From the NCBI GenBank assembly GCA_963930645.1, contig CAWVNO010002578.1, positions 248,001 to 312,000 of the forward strand: 64,000 nt of DNA, read 5' to 3'. The notes under the pieces were generated by a model, which was not told the DNA's origin, did no database searches, and saw only the letters and a list, made by a program, of their open reading frames with translations. This DNA comes from Salticus scenicus. Its lineage: Eukaryota > Arthropoda > Arachnida > Araneae > Salticidae. Below are positions 10,100 to 20,500 of this stretch, piece by piece (position 1 is the stretch's first letter; each line of letters starts with the position of its first letter). Made by a program: the position numbers and the translations under genes.

Positions 10100-12559
10100 A
10101 TGGAAATATTTACGACAGATAAACTTCTTGGCTCAGAAAATTGGGTAAGGTGGAAATGGATGGTAGAAGGTCTGCTTATTGAAAAGGAAAACGCATACGA
10201 GGTGTGTATTGGCGAAATCGTAAAGCCAGAACCGGTTCCCGGAGATGCTACAGCAGATATTCGTAATGCATACAACAGTGTGTTAACCAAGTTTGATAAA
10301 GGTAATAGAGCTGCTCGAGGAATCTTTTCCCGGACATTTGATTCTAGAATATGTGATCTTGTAGCGATGTGTAAAACTGCCAGGGAAATATGTGTAAAAT
10401 TGCATGAATTGTTTGAACAGAAAAACACGCAAGCACAATATGCATGTCAGTTGCAATTTTCATCATTTACACGAGATCCTACAAGTACAATGGCTATGCA
10501 TATAGCGCAATTGGAGCGCCTAGTTTCACGTATGTCTGATTTAGATATTAAACCCAATGACTTTGTAATAATGAGTAAACTCTTGGAAACTTTATCTAGT
10601 GACTTTGAACCCCTGAAAATGTCTTGGTGTAGAAGGCCTGAAGGGCAACAAACACTAACAGAATTGAAAAAACTGTTGGTTGCAGAAGAGCAGAGAAGAT
10701 TGACAGAATCTTCTCCTCGAGAAACTGAACTTACTGCTTTACATGCCAAATCCAATTTGGGGAAAGTTCGAGGTAGCACAGCCAAATTTGAAAGGCCTGC
10801 AAATAAACAGGGAAAGCAATATAAATGCTTCAAATGTGGAAAACGAGGCCACATGAAAAATAATTGTAACTATAAGAAAAATACTGTGCATGATAAAAGG
10901 TCTAAAGAAGAAGAGGTTTTTATAAGTGAATGCCTTGCAGCTGGTAGTGATGACACATGGGTAATTGACACAGGGGCCACACAACATATCCCAAACAGAA
11001 ATGATTGCTTTCAAAGTTTTACAAAATATAAATGCCCAATAGAAGTGAGAGTTGGAAATAGCTCAACAATGAAAGCATATGGTCATGGCAAGATATCTGT
11101 GAAAATGCTTGTACATGGTAGCTGGAAAAACAGTGTAATGGAAAATGTACTATATGCTCCAGATTCTTCAAGAAATTTATTTTCTGTAAGTCAAGCATTA
11201 GATCATGGGTCAATGTTCAACATGTCAAATGACAAATGTGAATTTATAAAGCCGAAAGGTGTCGTTGCTGTTGGAATACGCAATGGAAATTTATTCAGAC
11301 TTTTATGTAAAAAGGTTGTACCTCAAGTAAGTGTGCTCAGCACTATTACAACGTCTTCTTCGGAAGTTCAATTGAATGAAGTGAACTCTCTTCAAATCTG
11401 GCATGAGAGACTAGGACATTTGAATAAGCAACATGTGAAAAAATTTCTTCAATCAAAAGGTATTGATGTGCAAAATAGTAATGAATTCTGTGAAGCATGC
11501 GTATTAGGTAAGCAACATAGATTACCATTTCAAAATCGACAGCAACGTGCAAAGGATATTGGTGAGATTATACATACTGACGTCTGTGGACCTATGGAGG
11601 AAAAATCAGTAGGTGGTTCTAATTATTTTGTTTGTTTTACTGATGATTATTCTAAGTACAGAAAAGTGTATTTTCTTAAACATAAATCAGAAGTTGTGAG
11701 TAAATTTGAAGAATTTTGTGTTTTCTTTAAAAATCAAACGCAGAAACCTATCAAGGCAATACTTAGTGATGGTGGATTAGAATATAATAACAAAGATCTC
11801 AAAGGTTTGCTGCAGAAAATGGGAACTCAGTTTCACTATACTACACCCTATACACCTCAACAAAATGGATCAGCTGAGCGAAATAACAGAACTGTTGTTG
11901 ATCTAGCTCGATCAATCATGATTGCTAAGGATTTGCCAAAATCATTGTATGCTGAAATAGTCAATGCTGTAGTGCACATATTGAATCGTGCTGGAACATC
12001 AGCAATTGAAGGAAAATCTCCTTATGAAGTTTTTTGGGGTACAACTCCAAGACTAGACCACTTTAGAATTATTGGCACAGAGTGTTTTGTCCATACTCCT
12101 AAGCAGAAACATAATAAATGGGATCCAAAAGGTCAAAAAGGAATCTTAGTTGGCTATTTAGATGAAGTTGATGGTTATCCTGTATGGTTAAGAGACAAAA
12201 GAAAGATAGAACGAATAAGAGATGTAGTATTTTTTCCTGAATCAGCATCAGCGTCAGCCATTGTCAGAGTTGAACCAGAATCTAATGTTGAACCACCAGA
12301 TATTACACCCACTACTGAAACTGAATTTGATTCAGATGACACTCCTGAGGATGTAAACTGTGTTCGAGAACTAAGGGATAGAAAAGGACTGAAAGCACCT
12401 GTACGCCTTATTGACTGTTGTATTGCAGAACAGCTTGAGCCAGAACATTACTATCAAGCAATAAAATCTGAAAATGCCAATGAATGGCAGATTGCAATGG
12501 ATGAAGAAATTAAATCATTTAACAGACCTACCAGAAGGAAGACGACCCATTGCAAATAA
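10100..12559 (+). CDS. Copia Gag-protease-integrase polyprotein part
   Basis: This open frame of 819 codons starts at an ATG 128 bp after the LTR. Residues 1-230 are the copia-type Gag. A CX2CX4HX4C zinc knuckle (CFKCGKRGHMKNNC) lies near 242-255. The aspartic protease active site is WVIDTGA near 287. A GAG-pre-integrase HHCC-like region (WHERLGH ... CEAC) is near 430-475. The DDE integrase core follows: Asp in HTDVCGP, Asp in ILSDGG, Glu in NGSAERNNR. The last ~12 codons (after IKSFN) are out-of-frame sequence caused by a small deletion before the reverse transcriptase, so the frame stops at 12559. Confidence 0.93.
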   Translation: MEIFTTDKLLGSENWVRWKWMVEGLLIEKENAYEVCIGEIVKPEPVPGDATADIRNAYNSVLTKFDKGNRAARGIFSRTFDSRICDLVAMCKTAREICVKLHELFEQKNTQAQYACQLQFSSFTRDPTSTMAMHIAQLERLVSRMSDLDIKPNDFVIMSKLLETLSSDFEPLKMSWCRRPEGQQTLTELKKLLVAEEQRRLTESSPRETELTALHAKSNLGKVRGSTAKFERPANKQGKQYKCFKCGKRGHMKNNCNYKKNTVHDKRSKEEEVFISECLAAGSDDTWVIDTGATQHIPNRNDCFQSFTKYKCPIEVRVGNSSTMKAYGHGKISVKMLVHGSWKNSVMENVLYAPDSSRNLFSVSQALDHGSMFNMSNDKCEFIKPKGVVAVGIRNGNLFRLLCKKVVPQVSVLSTITTSSSEVQLNEVNSLQIWHERLGHLNKQHVKKFLQSKGIDVQNSNEFCEACVLGKQHRLPFQNRQQRAKDIGEIIHTDVCGPMEEKSVGGSNYFVCFTDDYSKYRKVYFLKHKSEVVSKFEEFCVFFKNQTQKPIKAILSDGGLEYNNKDLKGLLQKMGTQFHYTTPYTPQQNGSAERNNRTVVDLARSIMIAKDLPKSLYAEIVNAVVHILNRAGTSAIEGKSPYEVFWGTTPRLDHFRIIGTECFVHTPKQKHNKWDPKGQKGILVGYLDEVDGYPVWLRDKRKIERIRDVVFFPESASASAIVRVEPESNVEPPDITPTTETEFDSDDTPEDVNCVRELRDRKGLKAPVRLIDCCIAEQLEPEHYYQAIKSENANEWQIAMDEEIKSFNRPTRRKTTHCK

Positions 12560-13550
12560 ATGGGTGTATAAAGTGAAGTATCATGCCAATGGTGAAATCG
12601 ATAAATTTAAAGCTAGGTTGGTGGTAAAAGGTTTTTCACAAAGGAAAGGAGTAGATTATTTTGAAACGTTTAGTCCGGTGGCACGTTTTGAAAGTATCCG
12701 CGCTTTGATCAGTGTTGTTGCAAATGAGGGCTTGGAGCTGACACAGTTTGATGTGAAAACTGCCTTTTTGTATGGGACATTAGAGGAAGAAATCTACATG
12801 AAACAACCAGAAGGTTATGATGACAACTCAGGTCGAGTATGTAGATTAGTAAAAAGTCTCTATGGACTAAAACAATCACCGAGATGTTGGAATAAGCGAT
12901 TCAAAGAATTTCTAGAAAAGTATGGTTTAAAGGCAAGTAATGCTGATCCATGTCTGTTTTCCAACAATGACAAACAACAGAAGTTATTATTAGCATTATA
13001 TGTTGATGATGGACTTGTTGCCACGACTCCACAAATAAAGAATAATTTCCTTCGGGAATTGCAGCATGAGTTTAAAGTGACACATAAAGATGCTGAATAC
13101 TACCTTGGCTTAGAAATAAAAAAGCTGAAAAGTGGTGATATTGCAATCAGTCAGAAAAATTATGCTAACAAGGTTTTGGAAAAGTTCAACATGAAAGATG
13201 CCAACCCTGTTTCTACACCCATGGAAAGAGGCAATCTTTTAGGGGAAGATTCTTTAAAAGTTGATTTGGAGAAAATCTCTTACAGACAGGCTGTTGGAAG
13301 CTTGATGTACATGTCAGTTGCTACTCGCCCTGATATTGCCTTTGCTGTATCATATTGTTCGCAATTTTTAGATAAAGTTGAACAAAGACATTGGTCAATG
13401 GTTAAAATAATTCTGAAGTACATCAAAGGAACATATAATATAGCATTGATATTCACATCTGGTTTCCAGCCTGGAACCTTGGAGGCATATAGTGATGCAG
13501 ATTATGCCAGTGAGATAACAACGAGAAAAAGTGTCTGGTATTGTGTTTAA
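12474..13550 (+). CDS. Copia reverse transcriptase part (frame-shifted)
   Basis: The genuine polyprotein resumes at about 12526 (DLPEGRRPIANKWVYK) in a different frame from the integrase part; codons before that are out-of-frame. It contains the RVT_2-type reverse transcriptase: FKARLVVKGFSQ, the catalytic Asp region FDVKTAFLYG, SLYGLKQSPRCW, and the YVDD active-site box in ALYVDDGLVA. After the thumb region it enters RNase H with the first catalytic Asp in AYSDADYA, then shifts frame again near 13515 and ends out of frame at 13550. Compared with relatives, a short stretch at the integrase-RT junction is missing. Confidence 0.93.
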   Translation: MPMNGRLQWMKKLNHLTDLPEGRRPIANKWVYKVKYHANGEIDKFKARLVVKGFSQRKGVDYFETFSPVARFESIRALISVVANEGLELTQFDVKTAFLYGTLEEEIYMKQPEGYDDNSGRVCRLVKSLYGLKQSPRCWNKRFKEFLEKYGLKASNADPCLFSNNDKQQKLLLALYVDDGLVATTPQIKNNFLRELQHEFKVTHKDAEYYLGLEIKKLKSGDIAISQKNYANKVLEKFNMKDANPVSTPMERGNLLGEDSLKVDLEKISYRQAVGSLMYMSVATRPDIAFAVSYCSQFLDKVEQRHWSMVKIILKYIKGTYNIALIFTSGFQPGTLEAYSDADYASEITTRKSVWYCV

Positions 13551-13950
13551 ATATAGTGGAGCAGCCATTGGCTGGGCTAGTCGTCGACAGCAATGTGTGT
13601 CATTAAGTACCACAGAAGCAGAATATGTAGCTGCATGTGAGGCAACCAAAGAAATAGTTTGGTTGACACGTCTCTTTGATGACATTGCCCCACTAGCAAC
13701 TATACCTACCCTGAAAGTGGATAATGCAAGTGCAGTTCGTTTGGGGAAAAATCCAGAATTTCACCAACGAACCAAACATATTGACATCAAGTTTCATTTT
13801 GTACGTGAAAAATATTTATCTGGTAAACTCAATATTCAACATATTGATGGTGAACATCAACTTGCAGATATTTTTACAAAAGCGCTGCCAAAAACACGTT
13901 TTGAACTATTAAGAAATGCTCTTGGTATGGTGAAAATAACAGAATTGTAA
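13531..13950 (+). CDS. Copia RNase H C-terminal part (frame-shifted)
   Basis: The third frame continues the RNase H domain: SGIVFKYSGAAIGWASRRQ, the catalytic Glu in STTEAEYVA, the Asp in KVDNASAV, then the conserved HIDIKFHFVRE and HQLADIFTKAL that close copia polyproteins. It ends at a TAA (13948-13950) just before the polypurine tract. The shift from the previous frame falls within the block encoding TTRKSV-SGIV, where a small deletion fits best. Confidence 0.9.
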   Translation: MSGIVFKYSGAAIGWASRRQQCVSLSTTEAEYVAACEATKEIVWLTRLFDDIAPLATIPTLKVDNASAVRLGKNPEFHQRTKHIDIKFHFVREKYLSGKLNIQHIDGEHQLADIFTKALPKTRFELLRNALGMVKITEL

Positions 13951-13963
13951 GTTCAAGGGGAAG
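13951..13963 (+). other. Polypurine tract before the 3' LTR
   Basis: GTTCAAGGGGAAG lies directly between the stop codon of the polyprotein and the first base of the 3' LTR. This is the expected position for plus-strand priming in an LTR retrotransposon, and the AAGGGGAAG core is purine only. Confidence 0.75.
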
Positions 13964-14216
13964 TGTTAATATTATGAACTTTCAATTAACTCTTTACTCC
14001 ACGTACCTGCTCGTGTTCGTAAAGCTTTTACATGTAACCTTTTCTTTGTGCAGATGGCAAGTTCTCTTTCCTGTTCAGTTTATTGATGTTGTAGCATTCG
14101 TATGGCGTTTGGTTTATATCCTATGTAACTACTACAAAATTTGTCGTTTTCTGTAACTACGTTAATTAAAACTCAAGATCTAATCTCTGCTACATAATTT
14201 TGTTAAAGTGTCAACA
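13964..14216 (+). repeat. 3' LTR of the copia element
   Basis: This 253-bp direct copy of 9720-9972 is followed by the ATCAT target duplication. It differs from the 5' LTR at about four positions, for example CACG/CATG in the first 35 bases and CTACATAA/CTACTTAA near the end. Confidence 0.93.
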
Positions 14217-15109
14217 ATCATTTTATTTTCAATTTATTAGAACTGCCGCCAAATCATTAGCGTTTCATATATAAACAAATCATACTTTATATAGCTGAAA
14301 AGATATTCTAATATAAAACCCCTTTTTACTAGATATATGGTGATAGTTATATAACTAAATATAATTACAAAATGTATAAGCTTAAAAGATAATGGTATGA
14401 TTTAAAAAAAAATAATAATTCTTTGAATCATAACATGTTACTTTTCTTAGGCTTGTTGATAGGCAAAAATTAGACTTAGGATTGTTATAAGCATTTTTTT
14501 CCACAGATACCTCTTACATATAGTTTGTAATTCCACAAGATGACATTATTTCATAAGCCTAAAACTCAATTAATTTCACTACATTATTCTAGATAAAATA
14601 ACATGTATTAGTTACTTTTATACTCAGTAAAAACAGTTGTTTTTTTCCTTTAAGCACTACAAATTTTAATATTATAATTGTTATTAATATAAAGTATTGT
14701 ATATATAAAAAAAGATAAATAAATTATAGACTTTCCACTTGTGATTCAGTTAGTAAAACTGCTAAGTATTAAAAAGTTGGTAAAAATGCTAATATTAATG
14801 AATATAGTGACAAAAACTTACCGTTAGTGTTAGCTACGAATTAATTATAATTAATTACGGAGTGAACATGAACATCGAAACGGGAAATGAAATCTAAGCA
14901 GAAGTTAAAGTTGAAATAATTTAAAGATCGGAGGCTGTTTATGCACAAAAAATATTTAACAAATACAAAAATTATAAAAATATTCATAATTTCAAAATTC
15001 CCAGTTTTGGGGAATTTACAAAATTTCCAATTTTGTCTAAAATACTCAGGGGAAAAAACCGGTTTCTTTCCAGGAAAAAACCGGGTGTTTTGAAAGCCTT
15101 GCATCTCTA

Positions 15110-15540
15110 CTTGTTGGTGAGATTTTTGAATCGTCTCGTCTCTGTCAATCAGTCAGCGAGGCAGCACCCACAACAAATAGCGATAAATGCACCGAGGATG
15201 GGTGCCCTACTTTAAGGTAATAAGCAGCAAAAGCAGCTTTCGCTGGCATTTCACCAAGAGGGGTTTGTAAGCATTAGAGTATTTTTTTTCAATATATGCA
15301 TATAACTTTATCATCATATCCAAAGCATTAGAGTATTGGCGTGCTCCTTCTTCCTTTATTATTATTCTATGGTGCTGCCTCGCTGACTGATTGACAGAAA
15401 GACGAGACGATTCAAAAATCTCGCCAAGAAGTCGCCAACCAATCAGACTGAAGAATTGCTGCAACCCTATACCCGGCATTCCTAGATTTTTTCAAACCGA
15501 AACCAAAACACATACCTTTATTATTATTCTATGGTTTTTA
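15110..15540. repeat. Right part of the compound foldback region
   Basis: This stretch contains inverted counterparts of 8729-8830 and 9400-9523. It is itself palindromic: the block TTTTTGAATCGTCTCGTCTC with the following CAATCAGTCAGCGAGGCAGC (15122-15170) recurs inverted at 15366-15420. CTTTATTATTATTCTATGG occurs twice (about 15354 and 15517). Together with 8690-9523 it was one continuous foldback element before the hAT-like element at 9524 inserted at CTTGTTGG. Confidence 0.65.
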
Positions 15541-16089
15541 GTATATAAACTTTATCTATGACTTTATCTATTGTTGTGTCGGCCGACAGCGACACATGCT
15601 TATCGAGAGCGTAGCTCTGAAGTACCTGGGACCATATGTCCCGCACCTTCGGAAACCAGATGATGAGAAGCAGATGGGAGTACAAGTACCAGATGCTGGA
15701 GGGGGAAAAAAGGGAAAAGAACAGAGGCTAGGAAAGGCTACCAGATGTTAGAGAGGCAGTTTGGTCAATGCAATTTAAGACGATAGACAAACAGACTTCC
15801 AATTAAGGAAGAGCCTGTTCTCCGAAAACTTCCCATAAGATGGTAATTTCGGTCAAGAAATTTGGTACATTTTATTACCATATTTTTATTAATTTCGATT
15901 CTTGTTTCTTTGTCTGGTACAAATCTTGCAATCTATTTTTAACTAACTTCCCTACTAGCTAGACATTTGAAACTTTCACAGTAGCTCAGAACCCGGTGAC
16001 AACACAATACTTCGACGTCAAATTTTCGAATAGTTTCCTTTTAATTAATTAAAATATGAAAATAATAAACTCTTAATAGCAATAAAATA
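15541..16089. other. Unassigned intergenic sequence
   Basis: A GC-richer patch at 15575-15790 (CGGCCGACAGCGACAC and following) has short open frames such as one with ALKYLGPYVPH, faintly like the C-terminal part of a retrotransposon integrase, but not enough to name it. The rest is AT-rich with no feature. Confidence 0.4.
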
Positions 16090-16557
16090 GCCTGTAAAAT
16101 ATTAGCTATAATTTAATTGTTGCCAAAAAAAAATTACGAGTTCATTTTCTTTCGACATAAAAATAAATACAGTTAATTCAACGTGAACTTTAAAAAATTG
16201 AAAAAAGTAAAATTATGCATCTCACAAAAAATGACGTCATTATCCCTTTAAAAATTTTATACACATTGATAAGTGCTAATGTGGTTCACGATGCTAATAT
16301 ATGTTGTTCTAAAAGGAGCAATATTTTATTTTTAAAACCAACATTTTTTTTCATGTTATTATTATTTTACTGCACTGAGTCCGCGTGCTTAAATATTGCT
16401 TGCTTAAATATTAATTTTTATCCTCGCGTATTTTATTAATGTTTCATCAGAAAATTTAAAAACATCGTATATAAAACTTTTTTTTTTTTTTTTAATCTTA
16501 TAATTATTTCATTTTAATAAGTACTGAGTTAAGCTTAGAAATAAGTTCGTTGAAATT

Positions 16558-17165
16558 TTGTACGTTCAGTTCTTGGGCAATATTATTTCGAACATTATTT
16601 AAGTCCATAAATTGACTGTGGTTATTTTCTTGAGTTCTCGCAGAGGCGGGAGTAGCAATCCTGGCATAGGTAAATTCGGATTGGTCGGGAGGCGTGGCCT
16701 GAGTCGGGTGCTCAAAGAAGTTAGATTTGGTGATTTTAGAACGATTTCTGTTTTCAGGAAAATTAGGACAGCTCCTGTAATTTGCGGGATGATCGCCTCC
16801 ACAATTACAACATTTTAAATTTTTTCAGAGCCGAGGTGACAGTCTTTAGTAAGGTGTTCGCCAGAGCATTTTATGCATTTTGCCTTCATGTGGCACTTTT
16901 TAGCCGAATGATAGTATAGCTAACACATGTATAGTATAACTAATGATATTTAACACATTGTTGCGTTTTAGAAGGGTTACGGTAATTTTCAACACCGACT
17001 CTGTAGTATAGTAGTTTTTCAATTTTGAAAATATCTTTACTATGTTCGTTATTAATGAGATGGATGATAGATCTGAACTAAAGGCAGGGGTTGTTTAGTT
17101 TTGAAACTCGTAAGGTCGTAAGGCGATTAATTTTTAAGACTGAAATTCATCTGCGTGAGGGTTTT
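16558..17165 (-). pseudogene. Jockey-like ORF1 (Gag-like) fragment with zinc knuckles
   Basis: On the minus strand the segment from about 17165 first shows remains of the pre-C2HC region (KDIFKIEKLLYYRVGVENYR) that precedes the knuckles in arthropod Jockey-clade ORF1 proteins. Two or more CCHC-type knuckles follow: CHMKAKCIKCSGEHLTKDC, then, one frame over after a short A run, CCNCGGDHPANYRSC. A low-complexity tail follows. ORF1 proteins of this kind bind the element RNA. Several frame breaks and lost start and end show it is dead. It lies inside the 16090-19140 inverted repeat. Confidence 0.7.
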
Positions 17166-17426
17166 AAAATATTGAAATTGTTTCTTATTTGTTTAGAAAA
17201 TTATGTGTGTAGATCACAAATTTTTTAAAGAAAAAGGAAATAATGGCAAATCTTAGATAATATAAGAGAAAAGATATAAAATAAATAAATACAGTTTCGA
17301 ACATCATTCATTTTAATAGTGCTTCAATGTTGATTAATAGGCTGACATTAATTTAAAATTTAACTTTTAATTAATAAGAAAAAAATCTATCAAAAGGATA
17401 ATTAATTTAAAATCTAGTAACGAAGT

Positions 17427-17605
17427 CAGTGGCGGATCCAGAACTTAACTTTGGGGGGGGGGGGGGGCTAAGAGTTTTCAAGATGTTAAGATGTTATTCA
17501 AGATCAATGAAAAATTTACAATTGTAACATCCAATTGAGAATGTTAGCGCTTTTTTTTTTTTTTTTTTTTTTTGGGGGGGGGGGGGTCCCTTAAATCCGC
17601 CACTG
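17427..17605. mobile_element. hAT-like MITE, 179 bp, CAGTGGCGGAT family
   Basis: Its ends are CAGTGGCGGAT and ATCCGCCACTG (11-bp TIR). The flanking 8-bp direct repeats are AACGAAGT (17419-17426) and AACGAAAT (17606-17613), seven of eight identical. It contains long G and T runs and no coding sequence. A second family member in inverted orientation is at 52575-52764. Confidence 0.82.
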
Positions 17606-19140
17606 AACGAAATGATACTGACAAAAATTGAAATGAAATGAAATCCTTATAAGATAAAAATAACTTTTTATATACCATGTTTTTAACTTTTCTGTTGAAT
17701 CATGTATGTTATTTTGTTATACGCAAGCGAAGTGATGGCGTCCCTGGATGCAAGAAAAAGATTTCCTATGTTAATCGCCCTTTGGATTTTTTCTGAAAAA
17801 TTACTAAAAATCGAGGAAAATTATTTCCCGATTTTAATCCCCATATTTGGGTATAGATATGTATTAGTTATCGTGTGCATGCGTCAGATTAAGTTGTTTT
17901 TACTGTAAAATTGATAAAATTTGAATTTTAGATTTTAAAACTCTAGATATAAAAATGGCAAACTTTCATATTCGTTTGAAAACATAAACATTTCATTTCA
18001 AAAGGTGATATTCACACAATAAATATCCAACTAATATACTAATTAAAAGAAAAATGATAAATATTCTATCATAATTTGAAGTCAAATTTGTTTTCAAAGG
18101 TCTAAATAAAGTGTCTGATATAAGATACTCATATGTTGCAACGGAATAGATTTCCTATCTGTCACCCTTGGCGAGAAAAAAAAAATATCGTCAAATTATC
18201 TGGAGAACATATTTAATTCCTTTCAAAAATCATGGTTATTTTAACAACTTATATTAAGAGAGTAATGAATAATATGAAACAATATTTCGTACAATACATA
18301 TTACGAAAATACACATCTGGCATGTATATTTTCGTACTACATTTTTGATCGCCAAATACAAAAAATGTCAAGGATGACAGAGTTTTGAAATTTAAAATTA
18401 AAATTTTATTAATTTGGCAGCAAAATAACTCAATCTAACACATGTATACGATAACTAATACATATCTTTACCAAAATACGGGGTTTAACATCGGAAAATA
18501 ATTTTCCTCGATTTTTAATAATTTTCTACATAAAATCCAATGGGCGATTAACATGGGAAGTCTTTTTCTTGCATCCACGGACGATCAGTGACGTCACACT
18601 TTGCTTGCGTATTATGTTATTAATGTGTATAAAATTTTTAAAGTGAGAATGACGTCAATTTTTGTAAGATGCATAATTTATTTTTTTTTACAATTTTTTA
18701 TTGTTCACGTTTAAATAAATGTATTTATTTTCCGGTCGAAAAAGAAGATTAACTCGTACATTTTTTTGCCAACAATTAAATAATAAATAAAATAATAAAT
18801 AAGCAATAAGCAATTTTTAAGCACGCAAACTCAGTTCAGTGAACTAATAATAATAATAATAAAGCTTTGTTTTTAAAAATAAAATATTAATCCTTTCAGA
18901 ACAACATGTGTTAACATCATGCATACATTAGCACTTTACCAATGTGTAGAAAATGTTTAAAGTTATAATGACGTCAATTTTTGTCAGATGCCTAATTTAA
19001 CTTTTTATAATTGTTTAATTTTCACGTTTAATTAAATGTATTTATTGTTATGTAAAAGAAAAGAAACTCGTAAATTTTTTTGGCAACAATTAAACTATAG
19101 CTAATATTTAAATGGCTTATTTAAAGCTACCTTTGTCCTA

Positions 19141-20500
19141 TAATAAAGAAATAATTTGCAATAAAAAAATATTGGGAATATAAATTGAGATAAAAACTAT
19201 CGAGAAAATTTGACCCGTATCCGATTCGTATTACAGTATTATTAAATTTATTTTCTAAAGGCATTTAATTAAATTTCTACTGCACAAAATACAGTTGTAT
19301 TATTCAACAGCGCTTTCAGAAATTTACAAATTGCTTGAAACATTACAAGTATATGCTTCATTAACCAACTTAATGAAGGAGGAGATTCTCAAATCAAACT
19401 TTTTTGTTTGTTTGTTTGTTTAGCTCACAACATTTACTTGTAGCTTATAACTTCTTAATGGATGCTCCGATTTTTCATAAAGAAAACTTCAAGAAATAAT
19501 ATAGAAAAATTTTAAATGACTAAACCTTACTTTTAAATTGAAAATATTTTGATTGTCTTCGAAAGGAAGTAAAAATAGGTCAGCAAATATACATTTAATT
19601 TTCACACATAAAGATTTAAACATTAAATATATATTTACGTAATTGGAATTCAAGTCATGTTATGAGACATGCTGCTTTAAATTACCGTGAAGGGAAAGAA
19701 TATCATCCACAAAAAAATTAGATTCATTAAAAAAAAAAAAAAAAAAAATCTTGTGTTTAATCCGCGGTGCAAAAATTGACAAAAATCTGACCCTCGAGTA
19801 CCCGGCCCGATGTAGGACTCTAAATTGTACCCTGGAGGTAAAAGGCACCATGTCCTTTTTTTTTTTTTTTTCTTTTTGTGAAAAATGTTAGCAACATATC
19901 CTTGATGTGTATTTTTTTTGCTTTACTCCATTAATACATTATGTCATTAATAATAGTTACAAAGAAGTGTATGTATTATGCATTTAAAGTTGAAAAAATA
20001 AACATGTTGCTCTCCTGTAAAATTACATTTTTATGACATGGTGTTCTTTACCTCAGATACGTATATATATACAGGTTTTGGATAAAGTAATGTGAACACT
20101 TCCGCTTTTTTACGCTTTGTTGAATATCTTGAAAAATACTTAACGTGTTGTTCTTGAATTTTGGGAATAAGGGAAACATGTCTTTCCTCATATTTTTCAA
20201 AAAAAGATTTTGTAACGAAGGCTCTTAGGGGACGAACAACAAATCCAATAAAATAAAAAGTATTTGAGATAACCTTGTATATATGGACAAGCTACGATTG
20301 ACCTGCAAAATTTAGATATAGTTATAAATGTTATATTTTATACGTGTGTACAGTTTTGTGAGGCTATCTTGAATATTTAAGGAGTTATTAATATTTTATT
20401 AAAAAATACAAAAAAATTTCGCAAGTTTTTACTTTATAACTCCAAAGGTTTTTCTCCAAATTTTATGAAACTTTAGGGAAACAGGGCAATATATGCCGAA
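19141..20500. other. AT-rich non-coding stretch
   Basis: Only simple AT-rich sequence with several homopolymer runs (19725-19748, 19856-19870) is present. At 20070-20105 the sequence TACAGGTTTTGGATAAAGTA looks like one end of a Tc1-type element, but no matching inverted end is found. Confidence 0.45.

Larger units (their letters stand above)
9720..14216 (+). mobile_element. Ty1/copia LTR retrotransposon, 4.5 kb
   Basis: Two 253-bp LTRs (9720-9972 and 13964-14216) start TGTTAATATT and end GTGTCAACA, and the pair is flanked by a 5-bp duplication ATCAT (9715-9719 and 14217-14221). A primer binding site directly follows the 5' LTR, and a purine-rich tract directly precedes the 3' LTR. Between them lies one gag-pol region in the copia order: gag, protease, integrase, reverse transcriptase, RNase H. 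The LTRs differ at four positions as I read them, so the insertion is fairly recent, yet the polyprotein is split over three frames and is probably inactive. Confidence 0.95.
9524..15109. mobile_element. hAT-like element interrupted by a copia retrotransposon
   Basis: It begins TAGAGATGCAAAAAACCCGGG and ends with the inverted counterpart ...CCTTGCATCTCTA. It is flanked by an exact 8-bp duplication CTTGTTGG (9516-9523 and 15110-15117). Removing the copia insertion (9720-14216) leaves about 1.09 kb with no transposase reading frame, so it is non-autonomous. The subterminal regions carry repeated CCCGGG/GGGAATTTT motifs. A related element with the same TIR and its own 8-bp TSD is at 59353-61911. 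Confidence 0.85.
16090..19140. repeat. Large inverted repeat around a Jockey fragment
   Basis: Arms at about 16090-16450 and 18800-19140 are inverted copies. The shared landmarks are TTTTTTGGCAACAATTAAA, AATGACGTCA, a GTGTATAAAATTTTTAAA-like block, TTAGCAC, and AAGCACGC(A/G)(A/G)ACTCAGT. A further partial copy (18600-18785) lies beside the right arm in the same orientation. An inner pair of arms (about 17690-17900 and 18430-18615; ATACGCAAGC, GGATGCAAGAAAAAGA, ATCGAGGAAAAT) makes a second, nested palindrome. No transposase is visible. Confidence 0.65.

Noticed and set aside
10087..11552. Minus-strand open frames of 64-135 codons
   Set aside because: They overlap the copia gag-pol frame in antisense and show no motifs.
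15570..15790. Gypsy integrase C-terminal remnant
   Set aside because: A short ALKYLGPYVPH-like stretch is suggestive but too short, and no RT, integrase core or LTR is near.
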